NCBI RefSeq assembly: GCF_030732225.1
Contig: NZ_CP132230.1
Coordinates: 2,103,001-2,167,000 of the forward strand
Direction of reading: 5' to 3'
Origin: Streptococcus iniae
GTDB lineage: Bacteria > Bacillota > Bacilli > Lactobacillales > Streptococcaceae
Length of the DNA: 64,000 bases
Every line of letters starts with the position of its first letter. Within the stretch, counting starts at the first letter, position 1. The notes below the pieces were generated by a model, which had not been told where the DNA came from, did no database searches, and saw nothing but the letters and a program-made list of their open reading frames with translations. Below are positions 19,373 to 29,344 of this stretch, piece after piece. The position numbers were made by a program, and so were the translations under genes.

Positions 19373-21061
19373 ATGGATACTAAAACATTAATAGCTAGTG
19401 AAATTGCTAAAGTTGTACCTGAATTAGAGCAGGAAAAAATCTACAGCTTAATCGAAACACCAAAAAATTCTGAGATGGGTGACCTTGCTTTCCCTGCCTT
19501 CAGCTTAGCTAAATTACTTCGCAAAGCACCTCAAATGATTGCAGCTGAAATTGCCGAAAAGATTGACGCAAGCTCATTTGAGAAAGTTGTTGCTTTAGGA
19601 CCATACATCAATTTTTTCCTTGATAAATCATTAATCTCAAAAAATGTTTTACATTCTGTTATTAAAGAAAAATCTGACTACGGACAACAACACATCGGAG
19701 ATGGGCAAAATGTCACTCTTGATATGTCAAGTCCAAATATTGCTAAACCTTTCTCAGTAGGCCATTTACGTTCAACAGTTATTGCCGATTCTATTGGTCA
19801 CATCTACTCAAAACTAGGTTATAACGCAATCCGCATCAATCATCTTGGGGACTGGGGCAAACAGTTTGGTATGCTTATTGTAGCTTACAAACTTTGGGGT
19901 GATCACGATGCTATTGAAGCTAATCCAATTGATGAACTGTTAAAACTTTATGTTCGTATCAATGCAGAAGCTGAAGAAAATCCTGATTTAGATGAACAAG
20001 CACGCCAATGGTTCAAAAAATTAGAAGATGGCGATAAGGAAGCTTGGGACTTATGGCAATGGTTCCGTGATGAAAGTCTTATTGAATTTAACCGTATCTA
20101 TGACAAACTAGATGTTTCGTTTGACCATTATCACGGTGAGGCTTTCTACAACGATAAAATGGATGAAGGTATCCAAATTTTAGAAGAAAAAAATCTCCTA
20201 AAAGAATCTAAAGGTGCTCAAATTGTGGACCTTGAAAAATACGATTTACCTCCTGCACTTATCAAAAAATCAGATGGTGCTACACTTTACATTACACGTG
20301 ATATGGCAACTGCCATGTACCGCCAACGTACCTTCAACTTTGTCAAAAATATCTATGTTGTTGGCCAAGAACAATCTCACCATTTCAAACAACTTAAAGC
20401 TGTTTTAAAAGAAATGGGATTTGACTGGTCAGATGACATGATTCACGTTTCATTTGGTCTTGTCACTAAAAACAAGAAAAAATTATCAACGCGTAAAGGA
20501 AATATTATCCGTCTTGAACCAACACTTGACGAGGCTGTTTCACGTGCTTTATCACAAATTGAAGCTAAAAACCCTAATCTTGAGGACAAAGAAGAAGTTG
20601 CACATGCTGTTGGAGTTGGAGCCGTTAAATTCTACGACTTAAAAACAGACCGTGACAACGGATATGACTTTGACCTTGAAGCCATGGTTTCATTTGAAGG
20701 AGAAACTGGCCCATATGTACAATACACATATGCCCGTATCCAGTCAATTCTTCGCAAGGCTGAATTCACTCCTAATGAAGAAGCATCCTATGCATTAAAA
20801 GATACTGAGAGTTGGGAAATTATTAAACTCTTACAAAACTTTGCGACAAGCATTGAACGTGCAGCAGATAAATACGACCCATCAATTATTGCTAAATACG
20901 CTATCCAATTAGCTCAGGCATTTAACAAATACTATGCACACACTCGTATTCTTGATGAAAACCCTGAACGCGATAGTCGCCTTGCACTTTGTTTTGCAAC
21001 AGCTACCGTTCTTAAAGAAGCCCTTCGCCTTCTTGGTGTTCAAGCTCCAGAAAAAATGTAA
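19373..21061 (+). CDS. argS: Arginyl-tRNA synthetase
   Basis: A 562-residue class I synthetase. The HIGH-like motif is in [20 protein letters not shown] and the KMSKS-equivalent region reads KKLSTRKGN; the C-terminal helical anticodon-binding domain ends [17 protein letters not shown]. The start is ATG 19373, preceded by AGGAG at 8 bases; an upstream in-frame ATG at 19346 has no ribosome binding site. Monocistronic, with a terminator directly after. Confidence 0.97.
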   Translation: MDTKTLIASEIAKVVPELEQEKIYSLIETPKNSEMGDLAFPAFSLAKLLRKAPQMIAAEIAEKIDASSFEKVVALGPYINFFLDKSLISKNVLHSVIKEKSDYGQQHIGDGQNVTLDMSSPNIAKPFSVGHLRSTVIADSIGHIYSKLGYNAIRINHLGDWGKQFGMLIVAYKLWGDHDAIEANPIDELLKLYVRINAEAEENPDLDEQARQWFKKLEDGDKEAWDLWQWFRDESLIEFNRIYDKLDVSFDHYHGEAFYNDKMDEGIQILEEKNLLKESKGAQIVDLEKYDLPPALIKKSDGATLYITRDMATAMYRQRTFNFVKNIYVVGQEQSHHFKQLKAVLKEMGFDWSDDMIHVSFGLVTKNKKKLSTRKGNIIRLEPTLDEAVSRALSQIEAKNPNLEDKEEVAHAVGVGAVKFYDLKTDRDNGYDFDLEAMVSFEGETGPYVQYTYARIQSILRKAEFTPNEEASYALKDTESWEIIKLLQNFATSIERAADKYDPSIIAKYAIQLAQAFNKYYAHTRILDENPERDSRLALCFATATVLKEALRLLGVQAPEKM

Positions 21062-21067
21062 TCCTAC

Positions 21068-21093
21068 AAAAAAGCTCAATCATGAGCTTTTTT
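21068..21093. terminator. Bidirectional terminator between argS and the first yitT-like gene
   Basis: AAAAAAGCTCA/TGAGCTTTTTT stem with a 4-base loop; T-runs on both strands serve the two convergent genes. Confidence 0.88.
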
Positions 21094-21099
21094 CTTATG

Positions 21100-21978
21100 C
21101 TAAACGGGTTTATCATAATTTTTTCGTCTAATTTTAAAGTCCGAACTAATAACTTCATCTACATCCACAATTGAAATAAAAGCATCTGGATCTAATTCTG
21201 CTAGAATTCTCTTAACATCCCTTACTTCATTTGGACTTAAGGTAACATACATAACATTGTATTCATTACCAGAATAAGCCCCCTCACCTTTTAAAAAGGT
21301 GACACCTCGATTAATTTCTGTCAAAATGGCTGATGCTGCGGCTTTGGAATGTTTTGTGATGATAATCATTCCTCTAATTGTATAACCACCACTTTGAACA
21401 ATTGTTAGTACCTGACTAAAAACAAAACTAGCCACTAAAGTGTATAACATATGTTTTAAATCAACATAAGAAAGCGAGGCAATTAAAACCAAAGCATCAA
21501 TAAAAAGTAAGGTTTGCCCCAGTTTGAAGCCACATTTTTCTTCAGCAATGCGTCCAATAATATCCGTACCACCTGTAGTTGCACCATAACGAAAAACAAG
21601 GCCACTTCCAACACCTGCACAAAGACCTGCGACAACTGCAACTAGCATCATATCATTTTCTAGACCCATTTCAATTGGAAATTTTTGCCACAACCAAATG
21701 AAAATAGACATGGTTACTGTTCCATAAATGGTTAATGCTAAGGAGCGTCTCCCAAAAATTCGTGCACCGATAATAAACAAAGGAATATTCAAAATCAGTG
21801 ATGAATAAGCCGGATTAATTCCAATTAAGGCGTGCAACATCAGTGTAATACCCGCAACCCCGCCTTCAGCCAATTTATTAGCCATGTTAAAATTAACAAA
21901 CCCAAAAGCGTAAATAGCAACCCCTAAAGTAATGAGCATAAGCCCTTTTAATTTACTCAACTGTTCAAATTTGTTCAT
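21100..21978 (-). CDS. YitT-family membrane protein (DUF161 + DUF2179), paralogue 1
   Basis: A 292-residue protein with about six N-terminal membrane segments (GVAIYAFGFVNFNMANKLAE, GGTDIIGRIAEEKCGF) and a soluble C-terminal DUF2179 domain of about 80 residues (GGYTIRGMIIITKHSKAAAS ... DPDAFISIVDVDEV). Function of the family is not established. It is the last of three consecutive paralogues downstream of aspS; a terminator-like hairpin separates it from paralogue 2. AGAGG lies before the ATG. Confidence 0.85.
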   Translation of the reverse strand: MNKFEQLSKLKGLMLITLGVAIYAFGFVNFNMANKLAEGGVAGITLMLHALIGINPAYSSLILNIPLFIIGARIFGRRSLALTIYGTVTMSIFIWLWQKFPIEMGLENDMMLVAVVAGLCAGVGSGLVFRYGATTGGTDIIGRIAEEKCGFKLGQTLLFIDALVLIASLSYVDLKHMLYTLVASFVFSQVLTIVQSGGYTIRGMIIITKHSKAAASAILTEINRGVTFLKGEGAYSGNEYNVMYVTLSPNEVRDVKRILAELDPDAFISIVDVDEVISSDFKIRRKNYDKPV

Positions 21979-21989
21979 CTATTTCCTCT

Positions 21990-22028
21990 TTTTCACAAAA
22001 AACAAGTTGCTGTAAAGCAAACTCGTTT
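21990..22028 (-). terminator. Terminator/attenuator-like hairpin between yitT-like paralogues 2 and 1
   Basis: Minus-strand hairpin AAACGAGTTTGC/GCAACTTGTTT followed by TTTTG. It ends only about 12 bases before the start codon of paralogue 1, so it could reduce read-through into that gene. Confidence 0.6.
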
Positions 22029-22195
22029 CAGATTAGAGACAAAGTCAATCTGTCTCCAATTTTCTTTATCATTTTCTTTTTACTTTTTGATGCATTCAAT
22101 ACTTTACTAATGTTTCTTACAAAAAATACAAGAATCAGTTCTAATCTTTTTCATTTACTAAATAAAATACACTGACCATCCCTATTCCCTTCACT

Positions 22196-23080
22196 CTAAA
22201 CTAGAGATTTTCTTTTTCGACTTTTCTTTTTAGGGAGAAAGAAATCTGGGCTATTAATCTCGTCCATATCAAAAATGGCTATAAAAGCGCGTGGATCAAT
22301 AACATTAACAATTGCTTTAACTTCTCGTACATCTGTTCTACTTAAGGCAACATAAATAACTTTCTTTTCTTTGGCAGAATAAGCGCCTTCGCCATTAAGA
22401 TAAGTCACCCCACGCCCAAGCTCTTCCATAATGAACTTAGAAATCTCTGATGAATAGTCTGAAATAATAATAGTGCCTCGTACAGAGTAACCACCATTTT
22501 GAACAAGGTGGGCAATACGGCCATACATAAAACTAGCAATCAAAGCATACATCATCTCCGGAATTGAAATATAGGTTAAAGATATAATCATGACAAAGAT
22601 GTCAATTCCTAGTAAAGCTTGATTAAGTTGTAACCCAAATCGATTTTCAACAAATTTGGCAATAATATCTGCTCCGCCAATAGTTCCACCGTTTCTAAAG
22701 ACCAGTCCTCCTCCAATACCACCGACAATTCCAGCCATTAAGGAGATAACCAAATTGTCATGATCAAGATCAATAAGTAATGGAATTTGTTGAAATACCC
22801 AAATAAAGAGGTAAAGAGAAACAATTCCAGTCACAGTGTAAATGGTCGATCTGCGACCAAAAAACTTACTGCCTAAAAAGACCAAAGGTAAATTGATTAG
22901 GTAACCTGAAATAGTAGGGTTAATGGAAAACAAAGCATTCCCAACAAGTGTTAAACCAGCCATACCATTTGCAGCAATGCGGTTTGCCATATAAAAATAA
23001 ACAAATGCAAAGGCATAAATAGCTGCTCCAAGCAGAATTAAGCAAATATTCTTGACTTGTATTTTGTTGTCAACTGGCAT
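22196..23080 (-). CDS. YitT-family membrane protein (DUF161 + DUF2179), paralogue 2
   Basis: A 294-residue paralogue with the same plan: membrane domain (IYAFAFVYFYMANRIAANGM, GGTIGGADIIAKFVENRFG) and C-terminal DUF2179 domain (GGYSVRGTIIISDYSSEISK ... DPRAFIAIFDMDEINSPDFF). The tail ends in a cluster of lysines and arginines. AAGGAGG precedes the ATG. It starts 17 bases after paralogue 3. Confidence 0.85.
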   Translation of the reverse strand: MPVDNKIQVKNICLILLGAAIYAFAFVYFYMANRIAANGMAGLTLVGNALFSINPTISGYLINLPLVFLGSKFFGRRSTIYTVTGIVSLYLFIWVFQQIPLLIDLDHDNLVISLMAGIVGGIGGGLVFRNGGTIGGADIIAKFVENRFGLQLNQALLGIDIFVMIISLTYISIPEMMYALIASFMYGRIAHLVQNGGYSVRGTIIISDYSSEISKFIMEELGRGVTYLNGEGAYSAKEKKVIYVALSRTDVREVKAIVNVIDPRAFIAIFDMDEINSPDFFLPKKKSRKRKSLV

Positions 23081-23097
23081 TTACACCTCCTTGATTT

Positions 23098-24033
23098 CTA
23101 GTCGTCAGCGAAACGACCAATAATTCTAACATTCTCAGCTATAGAAATGAAAGCTTTGGGATCAGCTTTCAACATTAAAAGTTTAAAATCACTGTACTCT
23201 TCTTGCGTTAATATTGTAATTAAAACAGATTTTTGCTGATGATTATACGTCCCTTCAGCATCTTTGATTGAGGTAACACCACGGTGTAATTTCTTATGAA
23301 TACTTTTTATAACAAGCTCAGGATGTTCTGTAACAATCATGGCTTGTAATTTTTTTTGTTTGGTAAAAATAGCATCTGTAACACGACTTGAAATGAAGAT
23401 AGCAATCATTGAGTAAAGAGCATATTCCCATCCAAAAAGAATTCCTGCAAGAACTAGAATAATCCCATTAACAATTAATGAAATTGTGCCCACATCCTTG
23501 CCCGTTTTTTGCCTAAGAACCAGACTAATAATATCTGTACCACCACTTGAGATACGAGATTTTAAACCTAAACCAATACCTACACCCATCACTAATCCAC
23601 CAAAAATGGCATTAATAATTGGATCTTCTGTGACAACAACTTGCGGCATGATTTGAATAAAAAGTGAACTCATGCTGACAGTTATAAATGTAAATATTGT
23701 AAATTTATGCCCGATTTTATACCATGCAAGTATAAGCAAGGGGATATTAATTAAATAGTAAACAAGTGAAATTGGCAAATGCATTCCCACACGATGGCTT
23801 AACTCTGAAATAACCTGAGCTAATCCCGTTGCACCACTTGCATAAACATGACCTGGTTGGAAAAAGAAATTAACTGCAATACTAGAAAGTATGCCATAAA
23901 GCAGAGAAGCTGAAATCTTCTCTGCATATTTTTCTTTTGAGATACCCTTTAAAGTATGGAGTAAACCAACTTTTTTGGCACCCCTATTAATAACGTATTT
24001 TACTTTTTTCTTGTAAGATGTTTTCTTAATCAT
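23098..24033 (-). CDS. YitT-family membrane protein (DUF161 + DUF2179), paralogue 3
   Basis: A 311-residue member with a basic N-terminal extension of about 40 residues ([20 protein letters not shown]) before the membrane domain ([39 protein letters not shown]) and C-terminal DUF2179 domain. Its ATG lies inside the last codons of aspS (8-base overlap), so it is co-translated with the synthetase gene, although no functional link is evident. Confidence 0.85.
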   Translation of the reverse strand: MIKKTSYKKKVKYVINRGAKKVGLLHTLKGISKEKYAEKISASLLYGILSSIAVNFFFQPGHVYASGATGLAQVISELSHRVGMHLPISLVYYLINIPLLILAWYKIGHKFTIFTFITVSMSSLFIQIMPQVVVTEDPIINAIFGGLVMGVGIGLGLKSRISSGGTDIISLVLRQKTGKDVGTISLIVNGIILVLAGILFGWEYALYSMIAIFISSRVTDAIFTKQKKLQAMIVTEHPELVIKSIHKKLHRGVTSIKDAEGTYNHQQKSVLITILTQEEYSDFKLLMLKADPKAFISIAENVRIIGRFADD

Positions 24034-25774
24034 GGCTTTCTATTTGAAGACTGAGTTCTTCTAACTGTTTGTTTGAAACAAGACTTGGTGCCTGAGTCAT
24101 TGGATCGCTTGCCTTATTATTTTTAGGGAAAGCAATGACCTCACGAATATTATCTTTACCTGCTAACAACATGACAAATCTGTCAAGACCAATAGCAAGA
24201 CCCCCATGTGGTGGGAATCCAAAATCCATAGCTTCTAACAAGAATCCAAATTGTTCATGAGCTTCCTCCGCTGTAAAACCAAGGGCTTTGAACATGCGTT
24301 CTTGCATATCTTTTTGATTAATACGAAGACTTCCTCCGCCAAGCTCATAACCATTTAAAACAATATCATAAGCCACTGCACCAACCTTAGCCAAATCTCC
24401 TTCTAATTCATGAGCGGACTCTTGCGTTGGTAATGTGAAAGGATGATGAGCAGACATGTAACGGCCTTCTTCTTCTGACCATTCAAACATTGGCCAATCT
24501 ACAATCCATAAGAAGTTAAATTGTGACTCATCAATTAAGCCAAGTTCTTTTGCTAATCTGTTTCGTAAAGCACCGAGAGTTTCATTAGCCACTTCAAGTG
24601 TGTCTGCAACAAACAAGATTAAATCATTCTCAGCCAACTGTAAAGCAGATGACAACTCAGACTCAATACTTGTCAAGAATTTTGCAACTGGGCCAGCCAA
24701 TTTAGCATCTGTTACTTTAACCCAAGCAAGTCCTTTAGCACCAAATTGTTTTGCGTATTCTGTCAGTTTATCAATATCTTTACGAGAATAGTGATCTGCA
24801 TTCCCTTTAACTACAATAGCTTTAACCGCTTGAGCTTCTGAGAACACTTTGAAGTCAACTCCCTTGACAAGTTCTGTCAAGTCTTGAAGTTGCATATCAA
24901 AACGTGTATCTGGCTTATCAGAGCCATATAAATTCATAGCATCATTATAAGCCATACGTGGGAAGGGAAGTGTAACATCCATTCCTTTAGTATCTTTCAT
25001 AACTTTAGCAATCATGCCTTCTACAAGATCTTGAATCTCAATTTCAGATAAGAATGATGTCTCTAAGTCAACTTGTGTAAACTCAGGTTGACGGTCTCCT
25101 CGCAAATCTTCATCACGGAAACATTTTACAATTTGATAATAACGGTCAAATCCTGCATTCATTAAAAGCTGTTTTGTAATTTGAGGACTTTGAGGCAAGG
25201 CATAGAAATGACCTTGGCTAACTCGACTTGGCACCAAATAATCACGCGCACCTTCTGGCGTTGATTTGGTCAGCATTGGTGTTTCAACATCAATAAATTC
25301 TAGACCATCCAAGTAGTTACGAATAGAATGGGTTACTTTTGCACGGAGTTTAAAGTTTTCCAACATTTCCGGACGGCGTAAATCTAAGTAACGGTAGCGT
25401 AGACGATTCTCATCACTAACTTCCACACCATCTTTAATTTCAAAAGGTGTTGTTTTTGACACATTCAAAACTTGTAAATCAGTAACTTTTAATTCAACAG
25501 CTCCAGTAGCAACTTTATCATTAGCTTGTTGGCGTTCTTCTACAAGACCTGTAACCTCAATAACGTATTCACTACGTAAAGTTTCAGCTGTTGCCATTAC
25601 TTTTGCATCAACCTCTTCTGGATTAATAACAAGTTGCATAATCCCTTCGCGGTCACGTAGATCAATAAAGATTAATCCACCCAAATCTCGACGGCGACCA
25701 ACCCAACCTTTCAATGTGATTTCTTGTCCAACATGCTCCTTACGAACACGTCCTGCATAGATACTTCGTTTCAT
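24026..25774 (-). CDS. aspS: Aspartyl-tRNA synthetase
   Basis: A 582-residue bacterial-type class II synthetase. N-terminal OB-fold anticodon-binding domain ([20 protein letters not shown]), class II motif 2 region ([19 protein letters not shown]), an inserted GAD domain in the middle, and motif 3 in the C-terminal part ([20 protein letters not shown]). GGAG precedes the ATG at 25774. It follows hisS on the same strand, with a terminator between them. Confidence 0.97.
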   Translation of the reverse strand: MKRSIYAGRVRKEHVGQEITLKGWVGRRRDLGGLIFIDLRDREGIMQLVINPEEVDAKVMATAETLRSEYVIEVTGLVEERQQANDKVATGAVELKVTDLQVLNVSKTTPFEIKDGVEVSDENRLRYRYLDLRRPEMLENFKLRAKVTHSIRNYLDGLEFIDVETPMLTKSTPEGARDYLVPSRVSQGHFYALPQSPQITKQLLMNAGFDRYYQIVKCFRDEDLRGDRQPEFTQVDLETSFLSEIEIQDLVEGMIAKVMKDTKGMDVTLPFPRMAYNDAMNLYGSDKPDTRFDMQLQDLTELVKGVDFKVFSEAQAVKAIVVKGNADHYSRKDIDKLTEYAKQFGAKGLAWVKVTDAKLAGPVAKFLTSIESELSSALQLAENDLILFVADTLEVANETLGALRNRLAKELGLIDESQFNFLWIVDWPMFEWSEEEGRYMSAHHPFTLPTQESAHELEGDLAKVGAVAYDIVLNGYELGGGSLRINQKDMQERMFKALGFTAEEAHEQFGFLLEAMDFGFPPHGGLAIGLDRFVMLLAGKDNIREVIAFPKNNKASDPMTQAPSLVSNKQLEELSLQIESHD

Positions 25775-25809
25775 TTAATATCTCCGTTACATTTTTTTGT
25801 CTGTCTTCT

Positions 25810-25818
25810 ATTATAGCA
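25810..25818 (-). promoter_or_regulatory. Extended -10 promoter of aspS
   Basis: The minus strand reads TGCTATAAT, a perfect TATAAT with TGn extension, about 36 bases before the aspS ATG; the -35 region is poor. Confidence 0.55.
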
Positions 25819-25898
25819 AAAAGCCCTTAAAAACCCCACCCATTTAAAGAGGGAATTTGAGATTTTCAATTCTCTTTTATTGCTTTATTTTTAAAAAG

Positions 25899-25927
25899 CT
25901 AAAAGGTGAAAGTTTCCTCTCACCTTT
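25899..25927 (-). terminator. Terminator of hisS
   Basis: AAAGGTGA/TCACCTTT stem with a 10-base loop on the minus strand, followed by TAGCTTTTT, starting 6 bases after the hisS stop. Confidence 0.75.
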
Positions 25928-25932
25928 CTGTA

Positions 25933-27207
25933 TTAAATTTTTTCAATCAAGCTAGCAAAGTTGGTCATAATCTCTTCAAGACTTGCTGTAATTTCTTGTC
26001 TTGTCTGATTATTTTTAATAGTAACCTGTCCTTCTTGGACTTCACTTTCACCAAGAGTAATCACTGCCTTGGCCTTATAAACATCAGCTGATTTGAATTG
26101 GGCTTTAATTTTACGGCCTAAGTAATCCCGCTCTGCTGTATAGCCTTGTCGGCGAAGACCTTGAACAAGTTCTAAAGCTTTGCTATTAGCGCCTTCCCCC
26201 AAGACGGCAACATAGACATCCATCTCCGTTTCAACAGGTAATGTAACACCTTGTTTGTCCAGAATCATCAAAAGGCGCTCTAATCCTAAACCAAAGCCAA
26301 AGCCAGGTGTTTCAGGACCTCCAAAGTAAGACACTAAACCATCGTAACGACCACCTGCACAAATGGTTAAATCTGTCTGATCAACCCGTGTAATAAATTC
26401 AAAAATGGTATGGTTGTAATAATCAAGGCCACGAACCATATTAGTATCAATGACATAAGGAATATTAAGCATGTCAAGCATCTCACGAACGGCATCAAAA
26501 TGAGCTTGACTTGCTTCATCCAGATAATCAAGAATCGATGGCGCATTTTCTACTGCAACAATGTCTTCTTTTTCTTTTGAATCTAGCACACGCAAAGGAT
26601 TTTCATCCAAACGGCGTTGACTATCCTTTGATAATTGCTGACGCATTGGAGATAAGTAATCAATCAGAGCTTGACGGTAAGCAGCACGGCTTTCAGGACT
26701 TCCTAAAGTATTCAAATGCAAGGTAACATCTTTAACACCTAAGGTATCAAACAAATGATAGGCCATTGCAATTGTTTCAACATCACTAGCAGGATTTGCT
26801 GACCCAAAACACTCAACACCTACTTGGTGGAATTCACGGAGACGGCCAGCCTGTGGACGCTCATAGCGAAACATTGACCCAATGTAATAAACCTTCACAG
26901 GTTTTTGCACTTCTGGTGCAAATAATTTATTTTCAACATAAGAACGGACAACTGGAGCTGTTCCTTCAGGGCGAAGCGTGATATGACGATCTCCCTTATC
27001 GTGAAAATCATACATTTCTTTAGTAACAATGTCAGTTGTATCACCAACAGAACGGCTAATCACTTCGTAATGTTCAAACATAGGCGTGCGGATTTCACCA
27101 TAATTATATGTTTTAAATGTTTCACGTGCAACATTCTCAACATACTGCCACTTAGCAGCTTCAATAGGAAGGATGTCCTGAGTCCCTTTAGGTTTTTGTA
27201 ATTTCAT
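25933..27207 (-). CDS. hisS: Histidyl-tRNA synthetase
   Basis: A 424-residue class II synthetase. Start region [14 protein letters not shown] is the canonical HisRS N-terminus; motif 2 ([20 protein letters not shown]), the histidine-binding segment ([14 protein letters not shown]) and motif 3 ([15 protein letters not shown]) are present, then the anticodon-binding domain. ATG 27207 is chosen on this homology. Neither it nor an in-frame ATG at 27228 has a Shine-Dalgarno; instead a short leader ORF with a good one stops 4 bases upstream, suggesting coupled initiation. Confidence 0.95.
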   Translation of the reverse strand: MKLQKPKGTQDILPIEAAKWQYVENVARETFKTYNYGEIRTPMFEHYEVISRSVGDTTDIVTKEMYDFHDKGDRHITLRPEGTAPVVRSYVENKLFAPEVQKPVKVYYIGSMFRYERPQAGRLREFHQVGVECFGSANPASDVETIAMAYHLFDTLGVKDVTLHLNTLGSPESRAAYRQALIDYLSPMRQQLSKDSQRRLDENPLRVLDSKEKEDIVAVENAPSILDYLDEASQAHFDAVREMLDMLNIPYVIDTNMVRGLDYYNHTIFEFITRVDQTDLTICAGGRYDGLVSYFGGPETPGFGFGLGLERLLMILDKQGVTLPVETEMDVYVAVLGEGANSKALELVQGLRRQGYTAERDYLGRKIKAQFKSADVYKAKAVITLGESEVQEGQVTIKNNQTRQEITASLEEIMTNFASLIEKI

Positions 27208-27211
27208 AACA

Positions 27212-27259
27212 CTAAGATACAAAGGCATTAAAAACTGTGCTTAGCTCACACAAGGTCAT
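27212..27259 (-). CDS. Candidate 15-codon leader ORF coupled to hisS
   Basis: The minus strand reads AAGGATAAGGC then ATG, opening a 15-residue frame ([15 protein letters not shown]) that stops with TAG 4 bases before the hisS ATG. It contains no histidine codon, so it is not a classical His attenuator. Its strong ribosome binding site, and the lack of one for hisS itself, make translational coupling the likely role. The peptide may have no function of its own. Confidence 0.5.
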   Translation of the reverse strand: MTLCELSTVFNAFVS

Positions 27260-27362
27260 GCCTTATCCTTTCTTTTTACAATATCATTTAACTTATTCTA
27301 TCACTTTTCTCCTTCTTTTTGTAGAATAGCAGAGCATTTTAAATATTTTTTTGTCAAGTAAC

Positions 27363-27389
27363 TTTACTTTACAAAAAAAATATGATAAT
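27363..27389 (+). promoter_or_regulatory. Probable rpmF-rpmG promoter
   Basis: TTTACT (27363-27368) and a -10-like TATGATAAT (27381-27389). The spacer to GATAAT is 15 bases, short of ideal, so the exact -35 is uncertain. Confidence 0.4.
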
Positions 27390-27399
27390 CTATTAAAGT

Positions 27400-27537
27400 T
27401 GATGAAAATCAAAAACAAACAATTAAGCTGAGCCAAAGGCTAGGAAACGAGGAAACAGTTGAAATCCGATATTTCACTGTTAGAATTATCCCTAAAACTT
27501 GTACCGCTCAAAATATTTAAACCGGAGGATAGAAAAA
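27400..27537 (+). promoter_or_regulatory. Structured 5' leader of rpmF-rpmG
   Basis: About 140 untranslated bases with two possible hairpins: GCC-AAA-GGC near 27434-27442, and AACAGTTGAAAT/ATTTCACTGTT around 27456-27482. A good AACCGGAGG ribosome binding site lies just before the rpmF ATG. Such a leader could carry autoregulation by a ribosomal protein; this is inference. Confidence 0.35.
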
Positions 27538-27720
27538 ATGGCAGTTCCTGCACGTCACACGTCTAAAGCTAAAAAGAACAAACGTCGTACACATTACAAA
27601 TTGACAGCTCCATCTGTACAATTCGACGAAACTACTGGAGATTACTCACGTTCTCACCGTGTATCACTTAAAGGATACTACAAAGGACGTAAAATCGCTA
27701 AAGCTAACGAAGCTAAATAA
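27538..27720 (+). CDS. rpmF: 50S ribosomal protein L32
   Basis: A 60-residue basic protein starting [19 protein letters not shown], the invariant L32 N-terminus. It lacks the CxxC zinc ribbon of some L32 forms. CGGAGG 10 bases upstream supports ATG 27538 over an in-frame upstream codon at 27499. rpmG follows after 15 bases, so both are cotranscribed. Confidence 0.96.
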
Positions 27721-27735
27721 TAGAAGGGAGATACC

Positions 27736-27885
27736 ATGCGCGTAAATATTACACTTGAACATAAAGAATCTGGTGAACGCTTGTACCTTACTTCAAAAAA
27801 CAAACGTAACACTCCAGACCGTCTTCAATTGAAAAAATACTCACCAAAATTACGTAAACACGTAACTTTTACTGAGGTTAAATAA
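27736..27885 (+). CDS. rpmG: 50S ribosomal protein L33
   Basis: A 49-residue protein, [20 protein letters not shown] to TFTEVK, preceded by AGAAGGGAG. It has no cysteine, so it is the zinc-free (C-minus) form of L33; bacteria with several rpmG copies often swap to such forms at low zinc. Its intrinsic terminator downstream has been split by an insertion sequence. Confidence 0.95.
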
Positions 27886-27893
27886 TTGAATAT

Positions 27894-27908
27894 AAAAAGC
27901 CTATGAAA
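27894..27908 (+). terminator. Left half of the rpmG terminator, split by the IS
   Basis: AAAAAGCCTATGAAA, 9 bases after the rpmG stop. The matching right arm TTTCACAGGCTTTTT with its T-run is at 29345-29359, beyond the insertion sequence. Joined without the IS, they form a 15-bp stem (one mismatch) with a 6-base loop. Confidence 0.8.
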
Positions 27909-27915
27909 TGAACTG

Positions 27916-27959
27916 CACCCCAAAAGTTAGACACAAAATCTAACAGTTGGGGTGTTTTT
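27916..27959 (+). terminator. Terminator-like hairpin in the left end of the IS
   Basis: CACCCCAAAAGTTAGA (27916-27931) pairs with TCTAACAGTTGGGGTG (27939-27954), 14 of 16 bases, followed by TTTTT. It overlaps the left inverted repeat and lies just before orfA, so it would block outside transcription from entering the transposase genes and would also stop rpmG transcripts. Confidence 0.75.
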
Positions 27960-27962
27960 CTT

Positions 27963-28478
27963 ATGAAATTAAGTTATGAAGATAAACTAGAAATATATGA
28001 GCTGAAAAAGAGCGGCGTGTCGTGGACCAATCTTAGCCAAACATACAAGGTAACCATTGCCAATCTCACATACATGATAAAACTCATGGATCGGTATGGC
28101 TTAGAAATCGTTGAAAAAGGTAAAAATAGGTATTATTCACTCGAATTAAAGCAGGAAATGATAGATAAAGTCTTGATTCATGGTTGCTCTCAACTCTCAG
28201 TTTCTCTTGATTATACCTTGCCAAATCGAGGGATGCTCCCAAATTGGATAGCGCAATACAAGAAAAACGGTTATACTATTCTTGAAAAACCAAGAGGGAG
28301 ACCTGCTAAGATGGGACGAAAGCCTAAGAAAAAGCTAGAAGAGATGACTGAATTGGAACGTCTTCAGAAAGAATTAGAATACTTAAGAGCGGAGAATGCT
28401 GTGCTAAAAAAGCTGAGAGAATACCGCTTGAGGGACGAAGTAAAGCTCAAAGAGCAACAGAAATCATTCAAGCATTAA
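27963..28478 (+). CDS. IS150-group transposase OrfA
   Basis: A 171-residue DNA-binding protein: two helix-turn-helix regions ([20 protein letters not shown] and the following segment to about residue 100) and a C-terminal leucine-zipper-like coiled coil ([20 protein letters not shown]). It recognises the IS ends and acts alone as a regulator. At residues AVLKK the mRNA carries the slippery A-AAA-AAG (28406-28412) where ribosomes shift by -1 into orfB. Confidence 0.92.
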   Translation: MKLSYEDKLEIYELKKSGVSWTNLSQTYKVTIANLTYMIKLMDRYGLEIVEKGKNRYYSLELKQEMIDKVLIHGCSQLSVSLDYTLPNRGMLPNWIAQYKKNGYTILEKPRGRPAKMGRKPKKKLEEMTELERLQKELEYLRAENAVLKKLREYRLRDEVKLKEQQKSFKH

Positions 28479-29305
28479 CGAATCGGTTTTCCCTAGAGAC
28501 GCTACTTGAAATCCTTGATTTACCGTGCTCCACCTATTACTATCAAGTGAAGCGACTAGCTCAAGGAGATAAGGATATAGAACTAAAGAATTTGATTCGA
28601 GGGATTTATGATGAACATAAAGGAAACTATGGCTATCGTCGGATTTATTTAGAACTCAGAAATCGAGGATTCCTCATCAATCACAAAAAGGTGCAACGCT
28701 TGATGACAGTTATGGGCTTAGCGGCTCGCATTCGTCGTAAGCGCAAGTACTCTTCTTACAAAGGTGAGGTTGGTAAGAAGGCTGATAATCTGATTAAACG
28801 TCAATTCGAAGGTTCTAAACCCTATGAGAAGTGTTATACCGATGTGACAGAGTTTGCCTTACCTGAAGGGAAGCTTTATCTATCGCCAGTTTTTGATGGC
28901 TATAACTGTGAGATTATTGACTTTACCTTATCTCGCTCGCCTGACTTGAAACAGGTTCAAACGATGCTTGAGAAGGCTTTTCCAGCGGATTCATACAGTG
29001 GAACTATTCTCCACAGCGACCAAGGGTGGCAGTACCAGCACCAGTCTTACCATCAGTTTTTGGAAACCAAAGGGATTCGTCCCTCTATGTCTCGAAAGGG
29101 AAATAGTCCAGATAATGGGATGATGGAATCCTTCTTTGGCATTCTCAAATCGGAGATGTTCTATGGACTTGAGAAGTCTTACAAAACCCTTGATGAGCTT
29201 GAACAAGCTATCACAGATTACATTTTTTACTACAACAACAAACGAATCAAAGCAAAACTAAAAGGACTTAGTCCTGTTCAATACAGAACCAAATCCTTGC
29301 AATAA
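28412..29305 (+). CDS. IS150-group transposase OrfB, made by -1 frameshift from OrfA
   Basis: The -1 frame is open from the slippery site to the stop at 29305 and yields the DDE integrase-like part of OrfAB. Counting from an internal GTG at 28547, the catalytic residues are D99 (CYTDVTEF), D158 ([10 protein letters not shown]) and E194 ([10 protein letters not shown]), with 35 residues between the second D and E, as in the IS3 family. [14 protein letters not shown] and the C-terminal [18 protein letters not shown] are family signatures. No disruption is visible. Confidence 0.92.
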   Translation, partial: AERIPLEGRSKAQRATEIIQALTNRFSLETLLEILDLPCSTYYYQVKRLAQGDKDIELKNLIRGIYDEHKGNYGYRRIYLELRNRGFLINHKKVQRLMTVMGLAARIRRKRKYSSYKGEVGKKADNLIKRQFEGSKPYEKCYTDVTEFALPEGKLYLSPVFDGYNCEIIDFTLSRSPDLKQVQTMLEKAFPADSYSGTILHSDQGWQYQHQSYHQFLETKGIRPSMSRKGNSPDNGMMESFFGILKSEMFYGLEKSYKTLDELEQAITDYIFYYNNKRIKAKLKGLSPVQYRTKSLQ

Positions 29306-29344
29306 TTAATTGTCCAACTTCTGGGGGTCAGTACAAAATCAACG

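Larger units (their letters stand above)
27909..29335 (+). mobile_element. Intact IS3-family, IS150-group insertion sequence
   Basis: A 1427-bp element bounded by imperfect 25-base inverted repeats: left TGAACTGCACCCCAAAAGTT.. (27909-27933) and right, read inwards, TGTACTGACCCCCAGAAGTT.. (29311-29335), matching at 20 of 25 positions. A 3-bp AAA repeat flanks both ends as likely target duplication. Inside are orfA, an A-AAA-AAG frameshift site and orfB with complete DDE residues, so it may be active. IS861 of S. agalactiae is the type of element it resembles; the exact name needs a database comparison. Confidence 0.92.

Noticed and set aside
27208..27228. Alternative hisS start seven codons upstream
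   Set aside because: No ribosome binding site, and the family N-terminus begins at [10 protein letters not shown].
27301..27360. TTGACA -35 hexamer (minus strand, near 27350) for hisS
   Set aside because: The nearest good -10-like sequence is 23 bases away, too far for a standard promoter; the hisS promoter could not be fixed.
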